DNA from: Ostrinia nubilalis
Lineage: Eukaryota > Arthropoda > Insecta > Lepidoptera > Crambidae
Assembly: GCF_963855985.1 (NCBI RefSeq)
Contig: NC_087093.1
Location: 9,245,501-9,309,500, forward strand
Direction of reading: 5' to 3'
DNA: 64,000 nt
In this document: one piece after another, positions 54,175 through 64,000 of the stretch
How positions within the stretch are numbered: position 1 is the stretch's first letter
Layout: every line of letters starts with the position of its first letter
Notes under the pieces: generated by a model
Told to the model about the DNA's origin: nothing
Database searches by the model: none
The model's input: the letters and a program-made list of their open reading frames with translations, nothing else
Translations under genes and position numbers: made by a program

Positions 54175-57100
54175 TTATTTTTCTGACGTAACATTTAAAA
54201 GAGGTACTTTGTCCTTATCGGATGTGTTTTGGATGACATTATTAACAGGGTTTTTGAAGTACATCACGACCGCTACACTTACGAGACCGATAGATACAAT
54301 TGTATATGGCGTGATGGGTATACTAAAGAGAATATAACAGACAACGGCCGTTATAACTAATTCTAAAGCACTGGCATAAGTTTTTAATATAGAATTAAGG
54401 TTCTTTAAAAAGAAACTTGTGACTATACCCACAACAGCACTATTAACTGTAATAAGTATTACGAATAAATTCCAAATTGATTGCATATCGTCAAATAGAG
54501 TAACCACCTCGCCCTTTATCATTAAAATTATGAAATTACAAATTACTGAGTCCAAGTACATAAAAACATTTTGTAAGAATATATCGACACTGGATCCTTG
54601 TGTTTTTAGTAGGTACTCGTTATACGTACCTGCTAAACATGAGCAGAAATTCTGGAAGTTTATAGACAAAAAGTAAATATTGAATATCTGCGACCATAAG
54701 TCTGAATCGCCATTCGACTGGACTGTTGCTGCGTCGAAATTCTTGATTATACATCCGGTTGTGAGGATTCCAAGTGATATCCATTGCATAAACGCTAACT
54801 TCTTGTTGAATAAAAACTGTAAAAAATAAAAATGATATTTTAAAAGCAGGCAATTTTATATAATTATAGTCTCAAGTAGTTTCAGTTCATCGCCAAAGTA
54901 CGCGACAACATAGTGTCTCCAGACAAAGTAACATTTTGTGATTGATTTAATTTCGTGATTGCTTCCGTTCGTCTTGGCTACGTGAAGTACCTAATCACAA
55001 ATTGAATCTGTTACAATATGGTACAGTTAGCGTCAAATAGTTCGTGACACCCAAAGTGGCCAAAAAGATGACAACAACTGTAACAAAGACATGTTGCGAA
55101 TTTTTTGGCTACTTTGGGTATCACGAACTATTTGACGCTGACTGTACTACAGAAGTGCAGGCGTATCATGGCGAACGATAAGAGGTAAGTTGTAATTCGT
55201 GACATAATATTTCGCCCTGCTGCATTGTCTCATGTCGTTTCTTCGTTCAAACAAATTTTGCACATCCTGTAACTATGAGTTACAGGAAGTGCAAAATAAT
55301 TGACGTGGATTTATTATATTCAATTAAGATAATATTATTCAAAGAAGATTAATGCATATTATTATAGTAATTAATGAGCCTTACCTGGAACAGGAGAGCT
55401 GTCAGAACCACTCGAAATTGTAGCAGTATGTAGTATGAAGTTGGGTCATAGTGAGATAAATTGATGAATGCCAAATTGTTGTAAAAGCAATATAGCAGTG
55501 ATGGGATGAAATACAAAAGTAATAATTTGTAATTCAAAGCAACTGCTTTAAAAATGTGTGGTTTATTTCTGTAACAAAAAACATACCGGTTATTGAATAA
55601 CATAGTGACCATGACTTTTGAATACAATGTTGGATATTAGTGATGGGACACATTTGATTCTAAAATAGGAACTGGTTTTTTTTTAAACTTTTTTTACATT
55701 TTATTTTAAGCAAAATTGAGTTGGATATTGATTGCAATTGTATCATAGCTCATGAGTGAGTACGATCAACCATAATTTTTGAATCGGTAGCCCGACATTT
55801 TGGGGTGGGCTCTAGATCATACTGCTACATTTTGTAGACAAGTAAAAGTAGATTAATTAATAAGACTTACTCTCTTCTATAAGTGTACAATGTTGCTGAT
55901 ATAATAAGCTTAAGCAGTTCCGATAGGAAAACAACCAGCGTGGTGTTGTAGTCATATCCGCCATTTTCTGTCTTCGACGCAGTTACAAATACACCTGGAA
56001 TAATTTTTAAAGGATAGATCCAGGCACAAGTTGTTGGTTCATTATTTAGAAAAAGTTTATGTATTTGTGGTACATTTGCAAAAGTTCATTAGGCAAGGTT
56101 GATAAGATAAGACTGCATTATTTATGGCGATTAAAGGATCCGATCCCGGGATCCCGAGATCCCGGACTTGTAACTTCCCGAAAATTTCGGGATTGTACTT
56201 GACTAATCCCAAGATTAACGGGATTGCATACCATACAATAAAAATTCGTATATTTGGCAGCCGTCTTGTCTTGTCAAGGAGTGTCGGTTCTGTTTGTGTA
56301 AAAAATTGGGTTTTTAATGTATGTAGAATAGAATGTTTAGTATTTATATGTCTCAAAACAGGTTACATTTACAAGTTGTCACAGTTACAACAGTGGTATA
56401 CAGGGTGACTGGAACTGAACCCGCCATAGCTAATACGCGTATAGAGGGGTCATTTGCTAATTATTGAACCTTACTTTCTATAGTTTAGGAGATATGTCAA
56501 TTTTTAAACTTTTTTCAGATTTTTCCGAAATTTTACCTAAAAACTGCTTAAATTTTTTTCTCGCATGATTTTAACCGATTTTTTTATTTGATACTAATAT
56601 CGAATAACCTTTTAGTTAAATAAAATAAATTTCAGATCCAGATAATGATTGAATAACTAGCCACGAGCCGCCAAAGTTCAACAAAAGTACAAACCACGAT
56701 AAAAAATTAAAGTTCGAATTCGATTTAAAAAAAAAAGCTAATGGTGATAATGGATTGCCAATGATCTTCGGAAAAATCTAAAAAAAGTATAAAAATTGAC
56801 ATATCTCCTAAACTATAAAACTTTAGTCATAGAAAGTAGGGTTCAATAATTAGCAAATGACCTCTTCTATACACGTATTAGCTATGGCGGGTTCAGTTCC
56901 AGTCACCCTGTATAAGACAAAAAGGTCTATGACTCAGTGATTGCAGGAGACCCACAAACCATACTATTCTGCTGTTTTTTTTAATTATTATAATAGTTAA
57001 TTAGTTGATGCCTGCTCATTGCAACTACCAAAACTCAAGTGTCGATTATTATAGAAAAAGCCAATTTTATTACAAAATTCAAAAGAAAAGACTTAGTGCT

Positions 57101-57773
57101 TTGTTGATTATTTCAAAGATTTATAGGTAAATGTGCTAATTTTAAATTCATATAGAAGTATGATGAATGTTTTTGTTGACAACAACATTGAGTACATAGT
57201 AGCATGTCATTTAGTTCAATAATTATTACTAATCTCTGAAGACATAGGTACATAATATTGTTGATTTTTAGAAACTTTAGTAAGTTGTTTTTAAGAGATT
57301 ACAAACGTTTCATTATGTCGTCAATAAAAAGCTATTTTTTTTGAAAAATAATTATTTTTATTTCATGTTCATAATCCTGGGGTTATCCCAGGATCCCGGG
57401 TTTGCCTATATTCAATCCCGTAATCCCGGGATTGGAAAAAAGGTCCGGGATCGAATACTCTAGTGGCGATACTAATTACAAGTGATAAGATAAAAAATAA
57501 TGATTAGGCATTATTAACTTTCTGTTTAAATTATGAACATAGTTTGACAAGGACTAAGATAACTTTATTAAGCATTAACATAATAGTTTCGTATCTGAAC
57601 TTCGACTAGTTACCATGTAATAAATGTATCCATTTATTTTTAAACATTCGTGGAAAATAATCTAACAGGAAAGAAAACTTATGTTGTTGTTACTTACCCT
57701 GAAATACAAACAATATGATGTATAAGCTAAACGTAATAAATGCTTCTTTATTAGGAAACAATTCTTTTTTCAT
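54175..57773 (-). CDS. Nucleotide-sugar transporter, SLC35A family (SLC35A5-like)
   Basis: Golgi/ER antiporter-type membrane protein that would bring a nucleotide sugar into the lumen; substrate not predictable. Exons read 5' to 3' on the minus strand: 57773-57698, 55994-55871, 55568-55385, 54816-54175 (stop); all in phase; 341 aa, typical for the family. Ten or so hydrophobic helices. The NST signature runs YNNLAFINLSHYDPTSYYIL, then LQFRVVLTALLF and KKLAFMQWISLGILTTGCII. NEYLLKTQGSSVDIFLQN matches the later NEKxLK motif of SLC35A transporters, closest to SLC35A5 as I remember it. The acidic/polar cytosolic tail ends SDKDKVPLLNVTSEK. The gene starts 614 bp from the divergent TBC1D23 start. 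One intron holds two nested transposons. Confidence 0.88.
55024..55144. mobile_element. Small MITE, CAGTCAGCGTCAAATAG family (second copy)
   Basis: 121 bp, ends CAGTTAGCGTCAAATAGTTC / GAACTATTTGACGCTGACTG with TA on both sides. Interior related to 36496-36630. In the last intron of the SLC35A gene. Confidence 0.82.
56132..57462. mobile_element. hAT-type MITE with another MITE inside
   Basis: Ends TAAAGGATCCGATCCCGG / CCGGGATCGAATACTCTA, flanked by an 8-bp duplication with one change (ATGGCGAT at 56124-56131, GTGGCGAT at 57463-57470). Interior has CCCGGGATCCCGG motifs. Contains the later insertion 56401-56910. Confidence 0.78.
56401..56910. mobile_element. TACAGGGTG-ended MITE
   Basis: 510 bp, TA on both sides, inverted arms of about 130 bp (CAGGGTGACTGGAACTGAAC / GTTCAGTTCCAGTCACCCTG). 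The core matches that of 26666-29736. Confidence 0.88.
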
Positions 57774-58387
57774 TGTTTTGATTTTTTTAACTGTAAAAAG
57801 TAAAAAAATGTAGCTTAAATTTTTAAACAAATTATTTGTACAACAATCACAATCACAGACAGACGATGAAAAATGACAGATTTGACAGAAGTCAGAAAGA
57901 AATCAACTGATAAGACCACAGATATTGTGGCAAAGACAAACTAAAGATACATAAAATTTTAAAAGTAGGTCGTGTCGTGTCGTAAGTATAAAGCTAAAAC
58001 CAAAAAAAATCTTGTCTATGGTCACTGGACATAGCCTGTGATGAATAAAAAAAGTTATGTCAGCTGTCACTGTCACTGTCAGGTCAGATGTTTCTTGTTT
58101 TTCGTCGTCAATTCGTCATTTATCGTGTTTATTACGAATTTAATCGAAATAATTAAAATTGCTGTTTTCATCATCTTTTCTTGTGACCTGTTAAATCTTA
58201 ATTATCACACACGGGCTTAATTTGCCCTAAAAGTCATAGTTTATCAGGTTTTGCAATCAAACTTGAACTTGCCTTTTGTAGGTGGGTATTATTGACTGGG
58301 GATAAGTTTATCATTGTGTTTGATAGAATATTTATTTCCTAATTAATTGTTTCAGTTTCAGTTACAAGAATATTATAAATCTTAATA
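57774..58387. promoter_or_regulatory. Shared upstream region of SLC35A transporter (-) and TBC1D23 (+)
   Basis: 614 bp between divergent start codons, including both 5' UTRs. Contains GTCACTGTCACTGTCA repeats near 58063. Promoter role inferred from layout only. Confidence 0.45.
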
Positions 58388-60509
58388 ATGGCTGGTGAAG
58401 AGGATGACAGTACATGGTAAGGAAATTATTGAACAATAGTAGCTTCCTGGTTATTTAAAATTTGTAGATTTCAAACACTATTTAATTGTCTCGAATTGCA
58501 GGTTGATCGAATTGGAGTCTGCTTTGCTGGATGGCTGCTCAGCTCAACAAATCAATCTTTTAACCAAAGGCAAAAAGATACCAGAGAGTTTACGTCCTGA
58601 TGTATGGCTTCTTTGTCTAAATTGTCAAGATACTGGTAACCAATTACTGTTGTTTGATGAAATATTTGACCTAACAAACCAAAATGAGCTTAGAGATGAT
58701 GTGAAAAAGTTTGTAAAACGACTGGGAAATGATGAAGATGACAAGTTGTCAGTGATATCGGATATCGAATCAATAATCACATTCTACTGTAAATCTAAAT
58801 CTATTTCCTACAGCTCAAATAATGGCTGGATTGAGATTTTATTACCTCTTCTGAGTTTGAAGCTACCACAATCCGACACATACAACTTATTTGAAAGGAT
58901 ACTAAAATTGTACATTCCAAAAGGATGCTTTAAAAATGGTGTGCCATTCCATATTCTACGTTTGATACTGCAATATCATGACCCAGAGTTGTGCTCCTTT
59001 TTAGATACTAAACGTATAACTCCAGAGTTATATTGCCTGCCTTGGTTAAGGTCTCTCTTTGCTGGCACTTGTAATTTAGAAGTTGTGCTCTTTATGTGGG
59101 ATTTGTACTTTCAAAGGTCAGACCCATTTTTCATCTTTTTCCTTTGTTTAATTATGATAATCAACGCTCGGGAACAGTTGCTGCAAATGAAAAATGAAGA
59201 TAAATCTGATATCATTGCCACTCTAAAAAATATGCCTGCTGACTTAGAAGCAAATGATGTTTCAGATTTTTGTTCTTTGGCTCATTACTATTCATTAAAA
59301 ACCCCATTATCTTTTCGGGATGATGTGTTGGAAGTCTTGTTTTCTGAGACAGGTGTAGAAATAAATTCTAAGTTATATTCTCAAGCTTTGTGTCTTCCAG
59401 TTGCTGTCCATGAGTTAATTGAGAGTGCCACTGTAGATGCTTCAGATTTAGATAGTGTTAAATTTTTTTTGGTGGACTGTCGACCTGCAGATCAGTACAA
59501 TTCTGGTCATTTGTCAACTGCCTTTCACTTGGATTGTAATTTGATGTTACAAGAGCCAAATGCTTTCAATACGGCAGTCCAAGGTTTATTGAATGCTCAA
59601 AGGCAGGCTTTGGCTGCAGGATCGCTAGCAGCTGGTGAGCACCTATGTTTTGTGGGTTCTGGTAGGTCTGAGGAAGATAGCTATGCACACATGGTTGTAG
59701 CTTCTTTCTTGAAACGAAATACCAAACATGTGTCCATGCTTGATGGCGGTTTTGTAGCAATACATGACTACTTTGGGCCTCATATGACTGACTGTTTGGA
59801 GGAGCACAACCCTTCCACGTGTTTGGTTTGTGCCCCCAACAATAATAACGAAGGTCTCGAAGTTCGCCACACAAAGGTCAGAGATAATATTCCAGCTATT
59901 CAATTGTTTGGCAAATTGTCTACTGCTATGAAAGCAAAGAGTCAAGAAGTCAAAGGTAAATTGATTGAATACATTGTCAATCCAAATTCTACCGTTAATA
60001 ACGGCGAATGGCACGTGTCTGCTAACGACAAAAAGGAACAGAGGTACAGAAATGTTCCTCCAGTGTTCAGTATAAACGACGAAGATGATGATTCACGACC
60101 CGACAGTAGAAAAGACTTGGACAGTGAGTCTCTAGAAGAGATTGTGGAGGTTCATTCTTATCTAAAAGAACACAATGTTGTTGATAGCTTTGCTTGTCAA
60201 GAAGTATTAGTAAACGGTTACATGCACGACTCTCATTTGATCGTCACGGAGACGCATTTGGTAGTGTTGCGTGACATTCCTAACAAAAAGGGAACTGCAA
60301 AAGTAATGTCAAGAAGGCCATTATCGACTATTGTTAAAATTACAGCTAAAAAGAGGCATCCAGAGTTAATAACTTTCAAATATGGCATTCCAGATGGAGA
60401 TAACCTTTTGATCAAGGATATGGATCGTTTTCTTATTCCCAACGCGTCTATTGCTACAAAAGTAGTTTCTAATCAAATAGTGCAGCAGTTAGATAACAAG
60501 TTGCAATAG
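58388..60509 (+). CDS. TBC1D23: TBC1 domain family member 23 homolog
   Basis: Golgi (TGN) adaptor that, in vertebrates, links golgin-245/97 to the WASH complex on endosome-derived vesicles. Exon 1 is 58388-58416 (MAGEEDDSTW, split Trp codon), exon 2 is 58502-60509; 678 aa, close to the vertebrate length. Order of domains: TBC fold about 35-265 (PESLRPDVWLLCL, CLPWLRSLFAGTC, VVLFMWDLYF), rhodanese-like about 315-445 (FFLVDCRPADQYNSGHL, HLCFVGSGRSEED), an acidic linker, and a PH-like C-terminal domain about 545-670 (LVNGYMHDSHLIVTETHLVV). The TBC part lacks the usual Arg and Gln finger motifs, and the rhodanese loop has no catalytic Cys, as known for this family, so it acts as a scaffold and not as an active GAP. 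Almost the whole coding region is in one exon. Confidence 0.95.
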
Positions 60510-62215
60510 TATTTAGTCAGTAAAAACAGTTTTCAGTCATTACAATAATTTAAAACCTCTTGAAATGACAGTCGTTTCGCTCGAAAATTAGGCTCCAAAA
60601 GTAGACGACCTTAGAATGAAAAGGAAATTGTATGGAGAGAGCTATGTCTATTAATTAAATGAGTTTTTGTTAACACCTTAGATTAATATAGTCTAAGGTT
60701 AACACACACTCGATTAGCGAATTTGCGGGTGAATTTTAGTATTTTTTCGAAGTAATGGTGTGTAAGACGAGCCGAATTTTTTTATTGATTCGTTTTGAGC
60801 AACGAATGCTATTTACTTCTTCATCAATTAAAATCATCGTGCTTTACCTATTAACTATTACCTGCTACCTAAGTGTCTCTGGATGCCTTTTAGCTGATAT
60901 TTTAGGTACATCATTAATTACTACGCACGCTTTTTAACAAAATCACTTGAATTGATTCTATATTATTTTATAGTTCTACCTTTGATCAGATTACCTTTAG
61001 TCAGTGCTCGTTAATTAGTACCAATTGGAATGTAGTTGTTGGTCGTCCTATATTGAGTTGAGATAAGCTTAGATAAGAGTTTAGTGTTTGCTTGTTTAAA
61101 CTGGTTGATAAACCCAAATGGAACCAGTTTCACTGCGACAGCGTGAATGGGCTAAGTTAAGCGTAGGGCCAATTTTTAATTTATACGCTAATTTAATTAA
61201 ATAAAAATAACTGACGGAAAATTTATCGTTCACCAAAAACCGCTCAGGCGTGTCAAGACTAGGCGAGTTAGTTTATTTTTTTTATGAAATAAACTGATTA
61301 AGTAGGTAGGTATTGACCTACTTGCGCTGTAGGTATACAGGTAACCCAATTAAAAAACTAAGATAAATACGTTTGTCAATTCTAAAGTGCGTAACGCATT
61401 TTTATGTTTGTTTGCAAGTTCAATTAAGTGACAATTGCCAATAAAATAAATGAAACAGTATCTAATGCGTGCCTTTTTCGGAATTTGTTTCATGAATTAT
61501 AAACATTTGTATAAAAAGCCTTACCTTAGTTGTTTTTTGTAATAAAGTTTACCTCTTGTGAAATATTTCAACATTCCAGTGCAAAGTATTAGGGATATTA
61601 TTAATCGCACATCAAATAACTTATCGTACATCAATTTATTTTCATCAATTTAAATAACTTTTACATCAAATAAATTATTTCATTACAAATAAACAAATTG
61701 TTTAACAAAACTAGCACTTGAGGTAATTAGTTTGCTGTGCAATCAGTATTTTTGCTTAGAATTCGGATTTTTTTAGTATGCAAAAGGATGATTATTTGAC
61801 TTACAGTTAAATACTACTCAAAGTATTATACATAGCATGGTGTAAATCTCGGTCAAATTAATTGGAGTGAGAATGACTTGGTCATTGCACCTATTAGGTA
61901 TTTATATTTTTTCCTTTAATTTTTTGTTTAAACAAATTTAGTAATGTAGATGTTGTAACCACATTATTTTGTTTATTCACACTTACTTCGATGTTGACTG
62001 ATAAGGAAAAAATGTGCAATAGAAGTTAAGTATCAGAGAAAATTATAAATACTTTATTTTATTGCTTATTTTTGTGTATCTGCCTACACTGTACTTATTA
62101 GTGACCGTCTTTGTGATTTAAAATAATGTAAGTAGTCATTAAATTTCTGTGTTATTTATTATTAAGTGTTTTTGTATGAAATCCGTAATATCGAAATCCA
62201 TGATTTGATACATTT

Positions 62216-62406
62216 CAATGAGAGTTTTCGCGATTGAAAAATCCGCCAGATGGCAATACGTAGACGCGAGGTCCAAATGCTGCATGATTGGTTATATTTG
62301 ACATGACATTGACAGATATGTCAAAATCCACCAATCACGCAGCATTTGGACCTCGCGTCTACGTATTGCCATCTGGTGTATTTTTCAATCGCGAAAACCC
62401 TCATTG
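62216..62406. mobile_element. 191-bp palindromic MITE
   Basis: Arms of about 76 bp (62216-62291 and 62331-62406), with few mismatches, around a 39-nt loop: CAATGAGAGTTTTCGCGATT / AATCGCGAAAACCCTCATTG, including GACCTCGCGTCTACGTATTG inward. No clear target-site duplication. Confidence 0.85.
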
Positions 62407-62826
62407 TAAAAATTGTATTGTGATATATTATTGTTCCATACTGTTATGTTGATTACCTATATTTCACATTAGATGCTTAGGCTCCTGTCTTAAGAGGCTA
62501 AAGTGCAGTTTCAAGACTATGACACAGGTGACACTTTATGCTCATGCCGGCTGTATGTCAGAGGCTTTACGTTGTAAAGAGAAAGATAAATATATTTTAT
62601 GTTTAATTAACTATTTACCCTTGAGCTTCGCGAGGAATAGGCTTCTGAAAATACATTCATCATCATACACATAACTCACATATTTTGTGCAATGTTACCT
62701 AACGATTTTGTTCTAAATGCCTACGCAAAAACACGACAAACCACTTATTTAAGATGATGTTTATTAGTGAATAAAGTAGCCATAGAGTGCACATAGATAA
62801 TGATGATGCTTGTTGCATTTATGAAA

Positions 62827-63024
62827 TACAGGGTGTGCAAGAAAACAGCTGAATCTGTTGTGTAAATTATACCTACATCTCTTTAACCTAAATATCTCTA
62901 TTTGATTTTGAACCTTTATTACTAAAGAATAAAGTTGTATGTTCAGAATCTACTTGAGAAATTCGTAATTTGTAAAACTTCTCTTGCTAGTGTCCGTAAC
63001 TCCTGTTTTCTTGAACACATTGTA
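62827..63024. mobile_element. Small TACAGGGTG-ended MITE
   Basis: Ends TACAGGGTGTGCAAGAAAAC / GTTTTCTTGAACACATTGTA, about 198 bp, TA ends. Same terminal motif as 15741, 26666 and 56401. Confidence 0.65.
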
Positions 63025-64000
63025 TGATAGGAACTAGAAAATTATAACATATTTAAATTTTTTATAAAATTTTGGTCAGCTAATTCTTCCTACACTTCTA
63101 CCGTGGATTGAGTTCTTGAGGCAGTTTTCGGTGCATGAAAATGTCTTGGATTTTCGTGCTGCATTTTTCAGTGACCCTAGGCTAAATTAACATTTTGGCA
63201 GTGTCGATTTAATAATACGAATTTACTCATATTAGCAGCATCGTATGATCGTATCCTTATGGTAGGTACAAAGCAGGAATTCCATAACAATGTCTATCAG
63301 ACTACCTTATCTATACTCTCGTACCACGCAACTACCTCAGGAACTGAGCAAACCGGTTAATGTCCTCTATATTTTATCAGATTGTAATTAAGTACATTAT
63401 TGTTGTTTCAAATAAAAATATTTATATATAATTACCTGTAATTTTACTTTTTTGGGACCTCCACTCGCATAGCTCTCGCGGGAAATAGCGTTTAGATAAT
63501 ATTGGGTCAGGTAACTTTATGGGTTCAAATTATACTAAAATCAAACACCAAGCATATAACTGAGAAATCTTTCATTTGTTGTTGTAGCTATTAACAAATT
63601 GTAGATATTTTTATGAAATTACAGTAATCTTATAAAGAAGTAAGATGATTGATGATTATAGATAATAATTTATCGATATTATATAGAATTTATAAATAGT
63701 AAGTTGGTATAGCTTAAGTTTATAACTAGAAAAGGTACTTAGACTGATATGTATAGATTACACGATAAACTTAAGAAGCTTCTCGTGGTAGGTAGGTATT
63801 CCTACCTAGGTAAGTCAGTAGAAATCTAGTAGGGGCGAGAGCAAAGAGTTGTCCTTTTCAATCCAAGAATAGGTACTTACTTATGGCTAGAATTTATGAT
63901 ATTGTTCAGCTCTGAAGTTATTTCTATTTATTACTTTCTATTATGTTTTTCAATGCATTATTAGTTAGGTACTTAAATACTTGTGTAGAACTTGTAGGAA

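Larger units (their letters stand above)
60510..64000. other. TBC1D23 3' flank and gene-free DNA
   Basis: AT-rich with many short AT-driven frames; no conserved gene seen to the window end. Two MITEs (62216-62406, 62827-63024). GTAGGTAGGTA microsatellite pieces near 61303 and 63788. Confidence 0.6.

Noticed and set aside
56124..56408. 94-codon frame
   Set aside because: Runs over the ends of the hAT MITE at 56132 and the TACAGGGTG MITE.
1..64000. CRISPR array, bacterial operon or prophage-like system
   Set aside because: All confident genes are intron-bearing insect genes or eukaryotic transposons; no regular repeat-spacer array exists.

Overview
The window is nuclear DNA of an insect, almost certainly a moth or butterfly (Lepidoptera). 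The reasons are the acyl-CoA desaturase with three histidine boxes and a KPSE signature, AT-rich introns dense with short inverted-repeat transposons, tRNA-derived SINEs, GGTA-type microsatellites, and several conserved insect genes split by GT-AG introns. Nothing points to a bacterial or viral genome.

Layout. 1-9385: two BEL/Pao LTR retrotransposons in direct tandem. The left one is cut by the window edge; the right one is full length with identical LTRs and one open gag-pol frame. 9386-15243: SINEs, then the last three coding exons of a KPSE-type delta-9 acyl-CoA desaturase (+). 15244-32443: 3' flank, then a convergent DHHC palmitoyltransferase with ankyrin repeats (-; eight coding exons, best match Patsas). 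Its introns hold a transposon graveyard: palindromic elements, hAT MITEs, a Tc1 transposase and a stack of nested retroposons. 34581-35486: an intronless, divergent ELAV-like protein with three RRMs (-). 39568-45437: a six-exon SLC36/PAT-type amino-acid transporter (-), with a 1,049-bp almost perfect palindrome in one intron. 45879-47339: AMPK beta subunit (+, five exons). 54175-57773: an SLC35A-family (SLC35A5-like) nucleotide-sugar transporter (-, four exons). 58388-60509: TBC1D23 (+, two exons). The long spacers (36.2-39.6, 47.3-53.3 and 60.5-64 kb) show no recognisable conserved gene, only MITEs, microsatellites and hairpins.

How the genes relate. This is an ordinary eukaryotic neighbourhood, not an operon or a gene cluster. 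Two pairs are head-to-head with short shared upstream DNA: the amino-acid transporter with AMPK beta (441 bp) and the SLC35A transporter with TBC1D23 (614 bp). Shared promoters are possible there. Loose themes are lipid metabolism (desaturase, palmitoyltransferase), nutrient and energy sensing (PAT transporter, AMPK) and Golgi function (SLC35A transporter, TBC1D23), but the sequence gives no evidence of co-function.

I did not find a clearly new multi-gene system. The most unusual observations are the LTR-8 bp-LTR junction between two different BEL/Pao copies, which looks like two cDNAs joined before integration; the 495-bp-arm palindrome; the ELAV-like gene with shortened RRM loops; the nested transposons that can be dated relative to one another by exact target-site duplications; and an orphan Cys/His-rich 86-codon ORF at 53288. 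All exon boundaries were read by eye from splice signals, phase and protein continuity.
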